A stretch of 64,000 nucleotides of DNA from Lycorma delicatula (GCF_047948215.1 NC_134458.1:137128536-137192535), one strand, 5' to 3'; positions 11,461 to 24,451 are shown, counted from the stretch's first letter. Notes: generated by a model from the sequence alone, not told the origin. Translations and numbers: made by a program.

Positions 11461-12649
11461 ACGAGATTACTTTTTTTACTATAAATACTATTGTCATAGA
11501 CTCATAAAATCGATTTTAACTCACTATTCGTGTTTTCACAATGAAAATATGTCTTAAACTATTTCTTCTTTTAGCTAATTTTCGTTCCAATCCAAGAATT
11601 TTTAATATCGATAGATGACCTTGACGATCCCTTTGTAAAACAATTCTATCCCCTGTTCCTTAAATCAGACCGTGACAATTTTTTTGGAAGTCGTCCTCGG
11701 TCAGCATGAGTTTTCCATTCAAAAATTCCAGGAACCAATGAAATTCAGATGATACCAGATCTGAAATATACGGATGATGATCCGATACTTTACATCGAAA
11801 TCTTTAAAATAATTCTGCCTTGTTTTGAGTTACTTGGGGTCAAGCATTACCTTGTATAATACACATTTCCTTAATGAGCAGGCAACCTCGGCGTGTCTCA
11901 CTAAACTTGCCACTTATATACCCCTACAATATAGAAAAGGAACGACCAGTATTCCCCCCTCCAACACTCTCACTCGCACTCGCACGCGCACGCACACACA
12001 CACACCCACACCCACACATACACACACAAACACACACAGAAAAGAAAATCTTTAAAATGGTGAAAACACATTTAAAATACTTCCAACTAAATATATATTT
12101 AAGAGGAATATTATCAATCCCATTTACCTAGTATGAAATATTACATTCCAACCATTTGACGTTAAGATCAACGGTCTGATTCTTAGATTTTAAATATCAC
12201 ACCAAAATGTTTTAATACCGATATACAAATTATTTATTCGTTTGAATTATTATATATAATTAAACTCAGCTTATTTTGATACTAAACTAGATAAACCCAC
12301 AAGTAAAACGGTGTACATATAATCAATAAATCAAACTAAATCAACCGATACAAATAGAAACCAATTAAATGTTACTTTATAACTATTAAAAATCTACAAA
12401 AAAATGTCAACTAAAAATCACAAGAATACTCAAAATTAATTTCGAAGAAAGAAATCATTGACATCAATTTTCACCGTTAGGGTTAAAATTACATAAAAAT
12501 GGGCTAACATATATTTGATAAATTTTATAATTTATTAGGATAATCGGGTTTTAAATGTAAGAACAAAAATTATTCTAATTTATATATTATTTAACGTGAA
12601 TAACAGATTTTTTATACAAAATTTGAAAAAATTCTTCAAGGTGAAAACG
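11461..12649. other. Intergenic DNA with CA-rich microsatellite at 11963-12039
   Basis: The CA-rich tract contains CG and CC interruptions. It creates two overlapping plus-strand frames (11825-12055 and 11874-12131) that are His/Thr artefacts of the repeat. Otherwise the stretch is AT-rich with no call. Confidence 0.6.
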
Positions 12650-13215
12650 CATGTTCTCGTTAATCAGGAGACAGAGAGAGATTAAGATGGTTCAAAACTA
12701 AACAGCAGTAGGTTATACTACAAGAAGCCGTGTAATGTAGTAAAGGCAATAGAAGAGGACGTGAATCGTCGTTGTTGTGAAGGGAAAAGTTTCGTTGTAG
12801 CAAATGAAGAAAATTGAAGCTGGAAAACATGAGACTTGTGTTTGTATATTCGGAGCCCGACAACATCAGAAAATCCGAGATATTTAAAACAATAGAGAGA
12901 AGAGTCCTAATAATAATAATAATAGTAATAGTAAGCTATGCAAGGCAGTGAGTGAGTGAGCGGTAAAAGAGTGAGCAGAGAGAGAAAGAGAGTGAAGGGC
13001 GTTCGGTAAAAAGGATAGGGTGAGACAAAGAGGAATAGATGTTTAGAAGGAAAGAAGAAGAGTAGGGAGAGGGTCGGTGAAAGAGAGAGGGCTTCAAGAT
13101 AAGCTGGGCTCACTCTCCGGAAGATGTCGCGATAAATTACTGTGCAAAAAACAAAACGTCGAGGCAGGCATCAACATTAAACCCGGGCCGAGACTGAAAT
13201 TAGCAAAACATGGAA
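12650..13215. other. Purine-rich island with (TAA)n and GA tract, candidate regulatory DNA
   Basis: (TAA)n at 12907-12934 is followed by a GA-rich tract (about 12944-13095). Then comes a mixed-composition core at about 13095-13200 holding TCGCGATAAATTAC, AACGTCGAGGCAGGC and CCCGGGCC. Minus-strand frames across the GA tract are low-complexity Leu/Ser/Pro artefacts. The core resembles the other GC-richer islands in the window. Confidence 0.35.
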
Positions 13216-13808
13216 ATAGAGAAGGGTAATAAATATGTCACCGCTTTTCCTTCCTCAGTTATAAGAATACAAACCAGTCATATATATTGTTATATACAGT
13301 ACACGCTACTGCTACTACACTGTATTATTGCTATTACTCGTGTTAGTATTACGTTTCTTAAGAAAAAAAATAACAAAAATAACGCAAATTTCATACAGAA
13401 CTACCATCCTGTTTTGACACATGAAGGTCCCACTGAATACAGAATCGTCGGATGAATTCCAACCCCTAGTTATCATTATTTTCCACGGGTCACCCGTTTA
13501 TACGAAGTATAATATTTCTTTGAAGTACCACAGTATTTAAAATCAATTTATACAGATAGGTAGTTTACCATATTCTGCTTAATATACTTTAAATAAAAAA
13601 ATGATTAACCACCCTTCATTAAAATAATTTCGCTTTTTTTAAATCCAAATATTAAGACCGTTTAAAATAAAAAATTCAAAAAGAAAATTAGTTAATCTAG
13701 ATAAAAATAAGTTAAGATAATTTGGCTAACAAAAGAAACAAATTAGTTTAACCTGGTATAATTTTGCAAGAAAACCGTTTAAAAAAATTTGATGTGAACA
13801 CTACTTAA
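13216..13808. other. AT-rich intergenic DNA, no feature seen
   Basis: The 81-codon plus frame at 13210-13455 has no recognisable domain. The rest is A/T-rich. Confidence 0.45.
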
Positions 13809-14461
13809 ATTCCTTATACGCCTAGTAAATACATACACATTTTTTTTTTTTTTTTTTTTAATAAAAAGTATATAACATTTTATTTCATCAATAACTTCTG
13901 ATTTTTTTTTTTAATTATTATTTATCGTAATTTTTTTTATAATCAAAGGTTAATAATTATTAACAAATCAATATATTTTTTAAAAAAGTTTAAACAAAAA
14001 ACAGATGAAGTCTGATTCGAACCAATGTGCCTTCCCCTTATAAGATCCAAATATTTCATTAATTAAAATTTTATTTGACTACAACTCTGGGACCAATGAA
14101 AATAAGTACCACTTATGATATATCGTTAAAAAGATCTCAATTGGGGCTGATTACTGCAGTTAAGAAAAGGTCCAAAATCCAAATTAGTTTAGATTTTGGG
14201 CTTTTTGGACACTTTTAGTTCAGTCGATTGCAATCAAAAGGGGAGGTGCACAACTAGATGTTACAACAGTCCTAAATCAAAAATTTCAACATCCTACAGC
14301 CAATCGTTTTTGAGTTATGCGAGATACATACGTACACACAGACGTCACGGCGAAACTAGTCAAAATGGATTCAGGGATGGTCAGAATGGATATTTCCGTT
14401 GAAATCTGAAAACCAAAATTTTTCGCGATCACAATACTTCCTTTACTTCGTACAAGGAAGT
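13809..14461 (-). mobile_element. Interspersed family 2, copy I (TIR ACTTCCTTGTACG)
   Basis: The left end reads TTCCTTATACGCCTAGTAAA (a variant of ACTTCCTTGTACGCCTATTAAA at 38263) and the right end reads CGTACAAGGAAGT (14449-14461), so the element has terminal inverted repeats. The reverse complement of 14035-14461 matches 59321-59625 closely (blocks GGAAGTA-TGTGATC, TTTCAACGGAAATATC, TGAATCCATTTTGACTA, GTGACGTCTGT, GTAGGATGTTGAAATTTT). An internal GGTTCGAATCAGACTTCAT motif on the minus strand resembles a Pol III B box. A T20 run lies at 13840-13859. No coding capacity, so a non-autonomous copy of 653 bp. Confidence 0.78.
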
Positions 14462-16179
14462 AAAAAAACCATGTAGAAAATAAACCAGTTTTTTCTGTAT
14501 TAATTTAAGAAACAATAAAACTACCAAAAATAATCAAAATTGTTATACTTTTATGCGATTCTAAAGTTGCGTAACTTCTACGTTTTTATATTTTTAAAAT
14601 ACATTTATATTTGTCCTAAATAAGCTTTAAATCGTTTTCTGTGTATTGTCAATAACAGATAGTTTTCAAAAAAATTCATATCTCTAAGCTCATGTAAACC
14701 TCAATCAAACAGATTAACAAAAAAATACAAAAATTTAATTACCCACAAAATAAAAAATTATATTTATCAAGAAAATGAAAAAATATTTTTAAAACGACTC
14801 ATTAAATTCAGTTATATATATAAGTGATTTAGATTTACCATACACAGTACCAGTAAAAATCATCTAAGAAACGAGTTTACGTATATACTTTTTTTTAAGA
14901 TATTCATTATAAGCTACGTTTAACTAAACCTAAGATACTAGTTACAAAAATCCCATAAGATTTTAATGGATTATAGGTAGAATTATCTATAATTCCTTCC
15001 TTCTTCAAAATCACAGGCTCTAGTCGTAACAAGCCACCACTATCAACATACCATATAGGATACAATATTACCAAATCGTCGCGAACGGGTAATCGTTACT
15101 TGTCACAGTGTAGCAGCTTGGGTGACATGCCAATATTCTTCTGTGTTAATATAACACATATGCAGTTGAACAATTATGCTGTTCCAACAACCCTTTTTGC
15201 GTTTAACTCTGAAAAATGCTGCTATTATGACCGTCACCGATGTTGCTAATAGTTTTAATGTTAACTAGTATTTTACTGAAAGCTTTTTAATAAATTTACC
15301 CTTTTTTTAATTACTTTCTTTCTTTTTAATAAAAATCCAAATCTATAAATAACTATATTTTTAAATTTCTATCATAAATCTGTCCGGACATGTTGAAAAA
15401 AAATTAATTTAAATACTTGTGGACCAATTTATTTTGAAAAGCTTTTTCACCATGGAAAAGGTAATGAAATGACTTGAAATTTTATAAAGATAAAGATAAA
15501 AGTCGGTGTTTTAAAATACAATGACTACATAAGACCCATTTTTAATTGCTTTTGTTGAAAATCTCAAACATTTTTTTCATTTTTATAAAGATTACAAACC
15601 TCACGTTTAAAAAACCTCAAAAACCTCAAACTTTTACAAAACTCACATTTATTGTTGTTTAAATAAATTTTCTTTAATAAAATATTACACGCGAAAATAG
15701 ATATTAATTTGGTAAATAATATTTTTTAATACTGGAAATCTATTACCGGTATTATTTTTGATAATTAACGAATATAATTTTCAACACTAATAATATCGAG
15801 ATTGGTATAATTTTCAATTACCAAATAGAGTTAAGTTTCATTTTAGATTGTAGTATTTATAGGATTTCAATGTAATTATTTAAAAGATAAAAGCAAATTT
15901 TTTTTAAAATCAAAATTCAATATTAGTTACGTACCCAAGATCATATAAAGTTATCGACGTAATTCTACCGAAATTTAAACTTATTTATTTTTTTATTTAA
16001 TTTATTTTTATTTTGTTATTAATATATTCAGTAAGAGAACACTTAAAATAAATGTGTTTCATAAAACGCTTTTAGAGATGCGCTTGGTAGATACGAAGGT
16101 ATTAAAAAGTAGAGAAGGTGTAATTACAATAAATTTGAATACTTTGATGTGCTCTGTTGTTTATATTTTAAACAGGTCT
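14462..16179. other. AT-rich intergenic DNA with a mixed-composition patch at about 15000-15240
   Basis: The patch contains TCGTCGCGAACGGGTAATCG and TAGCAGCTTGGGTGACATGC. It stands out from the AT-rich flanks but shows no frame or domain. Elsewhere there is nothing to call. Confidence 0.35.
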
Positions 16180-16680
16180 ACAGTATTCCTGGTGTGAAAC
16201 TGCTAAGACAGGGCTTATCATTAGTAGAGAGTTGTACTGTTACGAAAAAGGGGGAGTCTCTGTACAGTCAGTACAGTCGGTGTAATGGGTGGGGCACGGA
16301 TAGGGGGGCGGTACTTATATAGCTGCTGCCGTCCCCCCTCTATTATACGACATAACCTGCTGTACCAGTGTGGGACGCCGCGCGTTAGCTCTTCGCGCCG
16401 CACCTCCTAGCATGTACAGTACGGTCGCTTCAAAGCCCTGTTTATCCCTGACCAGAAGTCTTCTTTTCAGTAAAGTTTCCCTTAATGCACCTTCTCTAAT
16501 CTCTTTACCTCTGCCGCTCTGCTTCTGCTACGGTTGTTGGTGAATTAACATTTCCCTATTGTTTTAGATATAATCCTCAGAAAGGAGTACAAGAGGGCAA
16601 GCTGGGTGTCGACACAGGAAAAGTATTCTTTACGAAACGATGGCATAACAGACATAAAACCTGAATTCCACCGACCACAC
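16180..16680. other. GC-richer island, candidate exon or regulatory DNA
   Basis: Non-repetitive, mixed-composition sequence with G-run and C-run blocks (GGGGCGG at about 16305, CCCCCC at about 16335). A splice-acceptor-like pattern and a short open frame follow at 16545-16664, listed separately. The 60-codon minus-strand frame at 16221-16403 has no recognised domain. Confidence 0.35.
16569..16664 (+). CDS. Possible short terminal exon (31 codons) after an acceptor-like site
   Basis: A pyrimidine-rich run ending TTTTAG (16561-16567 ends the run) is followed by a frame that opens YNPQKGVQEGKLGVDTG, continues to KRWHNRHKT and then meets a TGA at 16662-16664. Codon composition is more protein-like than in the AT-rich flanks. 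No partner exon, start codon or family match is visible, and one acceptor-like site is weak evidence. It could equally be noncoding. I report it only as a candidate. Confidence 0.15.
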   Translation, partial: YNPQKGVQEGKLGVDTGKVFFTKRWHNRHKT

Positions 16681-17118
16681 AGTCAAGAATATATATATAT
16701 ATATAAATTCCAACACTTTTCTGTTTCTTTTCAGAAACAGAGTTGAAATGAAAGGGTTTTAACAGAACGTGTCAGTAATTTCCTTTTTTCAACAGTTTTT
16801 CTTTTAAAAAATATCCAACCTACTAAACTTAACACCTTTCAACTTTTCCATCCCTCTTAACAAAAGAGTTTTAAAAAAGGCTTTGTCCGACTCCGACGTT
16901 CTCTTGTTTTCTATTTCAGTTATTAACTCCTTATTTTACATCAAAAGCAATAACAAAAATTTTAATACAACCATAAACCCGTTACTCATCTTAACCTTCC
17001 TTAATAATGTGAAGTGAATTTTTAATTGCCAAGATTTCTTATATTCGTTTAAAAACAAAATTGTTTTTTTAATCTTTATTTATTTATTTAATAATCCTTA
17101 TACTGTTCTATTTAATCT

Positions 17119-17157
<39 letters not shown>

Positions 17158-19330
17158 GTCGCTTTACACAAAATAAAACTGTAGTACCAAAGATTCCATA
17201 AGTAAGAAAAATATAAAAATTTTAAACACACTAAATTGTATATAATAATAATAATGTTTTTCCAATTTTTTTTAAACTTCAACTTTTGGAAGTCAAAATA
17301 AAATTAAAAACAAATACTAACAATTTACTAACCTAGAAATAATAAGCCACTAGGTCATTTTGACTTTTATTAAAATTCAAAATTTAAATAAGGATTAGAA
17401 ATTGTTATTTTTATCGTATATTAGAGGTTATTTTATCCACTAAGATAATTTTCTCTTTATTTTATTACGGTTTCTTTTTAATTTTATTTTTATGTAAAAT
17501 ATGGGTTGAATTACAAAAACGTTAGCCCGTACATAAAAAAAGGCGTTCATAGGAAAAGAAAAAGACGAGAAATAGGATTATTTTAAAAAATACAAGGAAC
17601 GCAGTGATAAAGAGATTACTGTAGAATGCAAGCTAAGCTTCAGAATATTTATAATATTTTTTCTGTTAATTTTCTAACTGTTTTTCTTGAATTTCGGTGA
17701 AAAAGTAATCTGAATATCAAAATGATGTCAGATTATATATCATTAGCACAACAATTCAATACTAGGCAATATTGATGATAAAAAGGTGGAAAATTTTAAG
17801 CGTCATTATTCTAATGTTCAGTCAGCATTAATATGATATAGATATCTAATTTAAATATAGCTGATTTAATAAAGTTCAATTTTTTTTTTTGCAAATATGG
17901 TAAAATTCAAAAAATCATATGACGAAAAAAGACCACCAATTTTCCTTCTACATTTACAGGCAGTTGTATTTAAATTAAACTGCGATAATGAAATACGAAT
18001 ACCAAAAATTTCAATTAAAATGTTAGGCGATGATTGATGTGTATTTATCAATAGAATTTTCAAAGATTAACTTTCGCTAATGAGAAGACTGAGGTAGATC
18101 TGCCATTCTACGCGATTCTCTCCCTTAAGAAAACGATTATCCCCTCTATCAAACTAGGGTCCCAATTATGCAAATTTCTGCTAGGCCGTAAGGTACAGTA
18201 CGGAAAGGCCTTTAGAGGATGGAGTGAAAAGGAATTACGCCGGTAGAATTTTTCAATTCTCCGAAGTATAACTGCAGTAAAAATTTTCAAAGATCCATAA
18301 TCTAAAAGATCCGTCAGCTCTAAAAACAAATAAATGTAACATTTACCTGCCGTTAAAAGTAACCCACCTTTTACCATAGAAGGTTTTCGTTATAAAGAGA
18401 TTAGTCATCTATGTAAAATTCTTTTCTTTATTTTATCGGAAGGATAATCAGCATAAAAAACTCTATTTTTGATATGATGTATTAAAGCGGAATTGATCAT
18501 TTTGTTAACGTTTTGCGGAATTTTAGTGAAAAATTAAAAATATTACTCAATGATGTAAACAATACCGATCCCACGACTTCATATGCATTATCATAAATCC
18601 TTAATGAAATTTTAAAAAAACTCTTCAGCAGCTTTGCATAAGAAGACTGACTTTTCGTGTCCGACACTCGCACTATTTCGCAATGAGAAACGCGCTGATT
18701 TTTAAAGTACAACGCACAATGCCTACGTTCGATTAAAGAGTAGATCCTACACACAAGCATAAAGTTTAACTCGCTCACCACTGTGACTTCACTACGTAAG
18801 CGCGTATTAAAAATATACTACTACACGACAGATTATGTTTTTTGTTATCGACCTTAAATTGAGCGTTAACTCAGGAATGCCTCAAATAATCATAAAATCT
18901 TCACACGCGTAACTTCAGATATAATACTACAGCATATATAAATTTCAATGAAATTTAGAGGTTTTGAAGATTTTCGAGCCACAAGATTTTCGAGCCACAA
19001 ATTTTTATCGATAAAAAGGAAATATTTAAACGAAGATGTTTTTTTTAGAATAGACTATAATAATATATAAACAAAAAATACAATTTCAAGAGATTATTAA
19101 CGTAATAAGACATAATATGATGCAAAGTAACCAGCTCGTCGGCAAGCGGTATGAAACAAGAAACTTGTTTTTCTAGATTGGAAATTGTTTCATTTTTTCT
19201 GTCCTAACTTATTTCTCTATAAAAATATCATTATTCCTCAAATGCAATAACATTTAATAAGTTAATGTTCTCATTTTTTTAATAAATGAAGTAATAAACT
19301 TAGGTTTGGATGCACAAAAATCCAATATAG
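16681..19330. other. AT-rich intergenic DNA with (TA)n and a 16-bp tandem duplication
   Basis: (TA)n at 17121-17150. AAGATTTTCGAGCCAC is present twice in tandem at 18967-18998. Minus-strand frames at 17866-18063 (65 codons), 18108-18377 (89 codons) and 18497-18781 (94 codons) have no recognised domain, and I cannot support them as genes. Confidence 0.5.
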
Positions 19331-19416
19331 TTTGTTGGCGGTAGGTATCGCTAGTAATGACTAGAGACACCTACCGGTATCTCTAGTAATGACTAGAGAC
19401 ACCTACCGCCAACAAA
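19331..19416. repeat. 86-nt near-perfect palindrome built from two 32-bp self-complementary units
   Basis: TTTGTTGGCGGTAGGT opens the block and ACCTACCGCCAACAAA closes it as its exact inverse. Inside, a 32-bp unit occurs twice in tandem with one difference (GGTATCG against GGTATCT). Each unit is itself a hairpin, CTCTAGT-AATG-ACTAGAG. The whole can fold either as one long hairpin or as two short ones. Candidate fold-back element or minimal MITE with TIR TTTGTTGGCGG. Confidence 0.85.
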
Positions 19417-21699
19417 TTAGATATCAGGATTTGAGAGCACTTTTTTAATTTATCATTCAAATGTTAAATTTGCATGAAATTATGGTTCAGAATGATACTA
19501 GATGTACAAGTAACATAGAAAATTATATATTATATTGCAAATATATTTAGTAGTGATTTAAGTAAAAATTAAAAATATTATTTCACTGTATTCAATATTT
19601 CTACTCTAGATGTACCCATTAATTAAGTTGTGTATTGACCAACTGTATTTAAGAAACACTCATTCACAAAATTTAAAGAATAATATAGGCTGTGATAGAT
19701 TTTAGGTGATCAATAAATTTTACGTAGCCTGAGAAAGGGTATGAAAGATTTAATTCAGGGAGCTAACCGGCATTAGAAATCAGGTAACTCGTTCTGTAAT
19801 TCTTTTCCATAATTCTGATTACAATACTTATTAAAAAATTTGATATATTTATTAAAAAATTTAAAATTGAGTTACAATTTTGAAAATATTTTGATTTAAT
19901 TGAAAAACAAAAAAAAATTGATTACATGAAAAGTACCGATTGACTACAACTGCATATCATTTTAACTTAACCCTATTGTAAAATATAAATATTTATATTA
20001 AAAAAAAATTAAATAAATTAATACGATGTAATAAATTTTAACTGAAGCATATAGTTTTGAATACACGATCATTTTCAGTTAGTCGTATAAAATTTAGGTG
20101 ATCAGCCCACCCATTATCGGAAACGAGAGAACGGTTATCAAAAATGAATTTTTTTTTCTTTTCTTATTCTCCCATTTATCTGCTTAAAACATTGTATGAC
20201 GCAGAAATTGATAAAATGTTAAAATAAATTTTTTTTTTCTTGAACTTTTATGAAAAAAGTTTTAAAACATTATTTCTAGATGTGCAAAAAATCCGATTCA
20301 GCAACTAACGATTTAGAGTTTGTATCGTTATGGAAAGAAACGATTACGGCTAATCAATACAGTACAGTACCTTTAGAAAATGGAACGCAGATAAATTAAA
20401 ACCGATCTATCAATTTTAAGGAATTCGTGTTAATAATTTTAGGAGGGAATAATAGGATCCTTCTCAGCTAAGTTGGCAATCGGGTACAATAAATATCTGG
20501 ATTCACAGAGAATCGATTTTTCCAGTGTTAAAACGGCTTTAAAACATTAATATCGTATATAAAAAGGAACAAACTAAACTACACTTTAAATTCTTTTTCA
20601 TTAATTTAGATAAAGAATGAAAAAATTACTTGATTATCCACAAAAATCCGACCCGTTAACTATTAACTATTAAGACTCATTTCGCTACCCCAACAACAAA
20701 AATAAAACATTTTAAATTTTATAAAATATGATAGGCTACGAAAAATTCAATCGAGATAGAATTCTTTAAAAACAGTATTCATATCTGTTATGTAGTATGA
20801 GATAACCACAAGATTATGAGGCTAACCACCCGATTGGAATTCGAATCGAAAATTAGATATCACGTGTTAATTTACTACATTAATGATAAAATAGTAAATA
20901 AGTTATTAGGTAAATCTTTGTAATTTTCAAAAATTTTAATGAAAATTTAACGAAGTTTTTTCCTCGACAACAAAGTCCGTCCACACCTAACCTATAAGGC
21001 ATTTTATTTATTAACAAAAACGAAAAAAAATTTTATAAATGTAAAGAAATGGTAGGATCAATCCGAAAAAATAATAACCACAGGAACAAAACTAAAAATA
21101 TACAAATTTTTAGTCGACTATCTTTTTTATTTCACTACAATTTATTAGAGGAAAGCACGAATTATTTTCTGTGCAACCTAACATTTAATAAACATCATTT
21201 TTCTTTTTTATTCGTATTGAATCCATCAGTAACATAATGTTATGATAATCTACCTTTTTCCACTTCATGTACCCCCAGGCAGTAAATTTCCATATATTTT
21301 ACCTTCCATATAAGCAAATATTACTGACATTAAATATAGTTGACGTTATTTAAAATGTAAAATGTTTGTTTTAATTGAAATAAGCCATTAATAAATTAAA
21401 AAATATTGGGTGAAACAATGTGTAAATGTTTACTACATAATCTTAAAAGATAATATATATAAATAAATATTTAATATTAAAATATAATCGGTACAAATTT
21501 AAATTCAAATAATTTAACTTTTCAGACTACTAATATACAAATATAATATACATAAATATATATATATATATTTAAAATTTTTAGTAATTGTTTCTGGCTC
21601 ATACACCCATCAATCAAAGTTTAGATCCGTCAATATTTTATAGGTGTGTATTTGTTCATGTAACTGTATACCTTGTGCTCGAATGTTGAACTTATTTCA
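19417..21699. other. AT-rich intergenic DNA, no feature seen
   Basis: No coding or repeat signal that I can support. The 62-codon frame at 21049-21237 is low-complexity. A patch of mixed composition lies around 20300-20500. Confidence 0.45.
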
Positions 21700-23505
21700 G
21701 GATGTTTTGGATGCGGTAACTTGGGAATCACAGGCGGGACTTCCTACCCGGCTGACGACAACGGAGAAGGCTACTCAAACGTACCGTATAATCATACCAT
21801 ATATATAAGCGATGTAACGTCGCTTCAAGAGTCTAACGGATGGAGGCTTCGAGCGTCCCGTGTCCTGGACACTTGATGAATTTTGCCGGGCGGTTAACAG
21901 TGGTCGCGAATGTTGAGCGGCTGGTCTTGAAAAGCTGGCCGGAAGACGTTTTCCAATCCTCTACATTAGTACAGAGCATTACTGATTTGCCGGAAGGACT
22001 GGGGTCCGCCTGGATTTTGAATGTGGCTACTGATTTCGATCACTCGTGACATATGCCGATTTATCGTAAGGCCTGGTGGATCTGGGACTTGGCTCGCGCC
22101 GAAAGGCTGAAGGCGGGTCAGGTCCTGGTTGCGCAGTCTTCTGCCCGTGACTTATCTGGGGAAGACAGCGGCGGTACAATCGATCGTGACCAGATGGACT
22201 GCACTATAGTGATTGATACGGCGGTTGATGACCTTGGAGTGGCTTCGGTTTTATGCAGATCAGTTCCATGTGTGTTGCAGGAGGTACGAGATCACCCGGT
22301 TTGTTTTTCTGGATCTTCGGGGGGAGCATATCAGATCTTACGGCGCTCTGTAGAGTACGTGTCCAGGCGGATGGAAACGAAGCGCTTTATTCATCTCTTC
22401 AGTTTGACATCAGCGCAGCCATCTACAGGCAAGAAGATACCGCCGGGTCCACTGGCCTCACCGTTATAGTTAAGGCAGATGGGAAGAAGTATGCGGATCT
22501 CCTCCGTTCCGTAAAGGGGTGCGGTATCGCCAGGGAAGACAGGAGTTCTATCCGCAAGGTAGGATCAGGGAGAAGACTTGCATCTGCGGTTGCGTACTGA
22601 CAGTGGTGTTGCAGAACAACTCAGCAGAGACATTGTGGAGAAAATCGAGGGCACCACTGCGGCATTAATTGGGAAGGGTGGCAGGAAGACACATGTTGTT
22701 GTCAAGGACTTAGTCATACTTACAACTAGGGATGAGTTCATGAAGGAAATCCGTAAGATCATTGGGGAGTCGATATCCGTGGGAATTCTGTTTAAGCAGC
22801 CGGCCTGCGGGTCAACACAGGTGATCACTTTGATCGTGCCACCTTTCTTGTGGAGAAACTATTATCCAACGGGCGTATCCGCACTGGCTGGGTGGCCTGC
22901 CGGGTGACTCCACATGCCGCAGATGACCTTTGCTTTCGGTGTTGGGATAAAGGACAAGGGCCAAGTTTTGTCTTGGCCCAGACCGAAGTGGTCATTGTTT
23001 TGCCTGCGGTATAGCCGGCCACGTGAAGAAAGACTGCAAACAGGAACCTCGCTGTCTGTCATGTAGATCGCACGGACATGTACCCATAGGTCGAGGATGT
23101 AAATTGGCCTCACCTGGACCAGCGTCATGAATATGAGCACAGCTACGCTGTGGTATCTGCAAGGGACAGCCTCATCAGGGAGGGTGGAAGGCTCCGGCGT
23201 CTCATCTTCGATGACCGGTTGGGGACCTTCATGAAAGGCCGTTGAGGAGAAAGTAAGACCGTAGACCCGGTGAGGGATTCCTTTGGGATCCCTCGTTAAT
23301 GGCGAGGCGTTAAGACCGGAATCCCGGTGAGAGGAACCCTTTGGGATCCCCTCATCTGAGGGATCCCCAAGCAAGGAAGACTGAGTCCCCACTTCCTCGA
23401 CCGGACCTTGTGCCATTCCGAGGTAATTTGAGCACCCCTTGAAGCTGAGCTTATGCTTAGTCACAAATCGGGCTCCAAGGAACGGGGAAATCGACAGGGA
23501 AAAAA
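21700..23505 (+). mobile_element. RT-less gag retroelement, copy 1 (older)
   Basis: A GC-rich block sits in AT-rich DNA. From about 22430 to its end it is colinear with the 30591-31734 element: matching gag frame segments, the same post-gag region with ~58-bp tandem units (starting about 23253 and 23311), and the same ending, GGCTCC-GG-ACGGGGAAA. It extends about 700 bp further 5' than copy 2, so it probably preserves more of the gag N-terminus. After gag there is no endonuclease or reverse transcriptase, only the tandem region. No target-site duplication was found. The 5' boundary is a guess from composition. Confidence 0.7.
21850..23130 (+). pseudogene. gag/ORF1-like protein of an R1-type non-LTR element, frameshifted
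   Basis: Successive frames carry the gag: VIVKADGKKYADLLRSVKG (about 22465-22521), then MHLRLRTDSGVAEQLSRDI (about 22578-22634), then RDEFMKEIRKIIGESI. The C-terminal zinc knuckles follow in two frames: LCFRCWDKG (about 22930-22955) and HCFACGIAGHVKKDC / CLSCRSHGHVP (about 22992-23095), ending at a TGA at 23128-23130. The knuckles match the CCHC pattern used by retroelement nucleocapsid-like domains to bind nucleic acid. At least three frameshifts make it a pseudogene. It keeps the first Cys of knuckle 1 (CFRC), which copy 2 has lost. Confidence 0.75.
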
Positions 23506-24451
23506 CTGTATACCCCTTAATTGGCCTTTTTTTTGCTTAATATCTCAAGAACCGATTTACGTAAAAACTTGAAAGTCCGCAGAATTACTTCTGTGTTTGG
23601 AGCATTGAATTTTTTTTTTTATAAATCCGTTAAGAAGTGAGGAGTTAAGAAGGTATGAATTTATCATAACTTGACAAAAATATTCGAAGAGTAATTTTTT
23701 TTTTATCCTTTTGACAGACTACTAGCAACATTGACAAAATTGTTTTTCAAAAACCTTACCCTTCTAATCTAACTATTCAACAATTTCAATTGCAAGAATT
23801 TCCCAAAGTTTTGGTTTTATTAACTGTATTGTAGTGTAATAAGTTGATAATATATATTAAATAAGTTTCAAGGATACTTAAGAGTAATTTTGGCAATTTT
23901 TTTTAAAAAGATAAGGAAATTTAATTATAATTACATTTCACATCCCCAATTGCTTTAAAATAAACACACTTGACATTTTTTGAATGCCTTCTGTATATGG
24001 AAGAGTGTTAGTAATTTTTTTAAAAATCCACTTAAGACTGAGTGAGATTAGAAGAATAAGGTATTGTATCTCGATAAAAGTGCCAGAGGAGCAAAATATT
24101 TCTTTATTTATTCATTGCCTCTTTGATGTAAAGAATATTTGCAAAAAAAGATTTTCGTAAAATCATCCTTCTTTTAAATATTTCAACTATAAGAAATTCA
24201 ATCTTTTTTTCATTAACTCAATTGTAATTTAATAATTTATTACAGCTGTAAAGTGCAACAGTCTTAACTTGATGAATATTTCAAAATAAGAGGAGAGGTC
24301 ACGAATTTTTGTTATTTTTCATACCTCCAAACTACCATTACCATATAAACCTAAAATTTGATTCATGATTTCTATATATGTGATATCAACTCAGATAAAT
24401 TTTTATTTAAAAATAATCTTTTTATGAGGTAAGAATTCCCCACAAAGTCGA
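23506..24451. other. AT-rich intergenic DNA, no feature seen
   Basis: Unique-looking AT-rich sequence between gag copy 1 and family 1 copy C, with no coding frame. Confidence 0.45.

Noticed and set aside
11825..12131. Two overlapping plus frames rich in Thr, His and Pro
   Set aside because: Artefacts of the CA-rich microsatellite.
22862..23464. Minus-strand 200-codon open frame
   Set aside because: It is antisense to the gag zinc-knuckle and tandem-repeat region of gag copy 1; GC-rich shadow frame without a domain.
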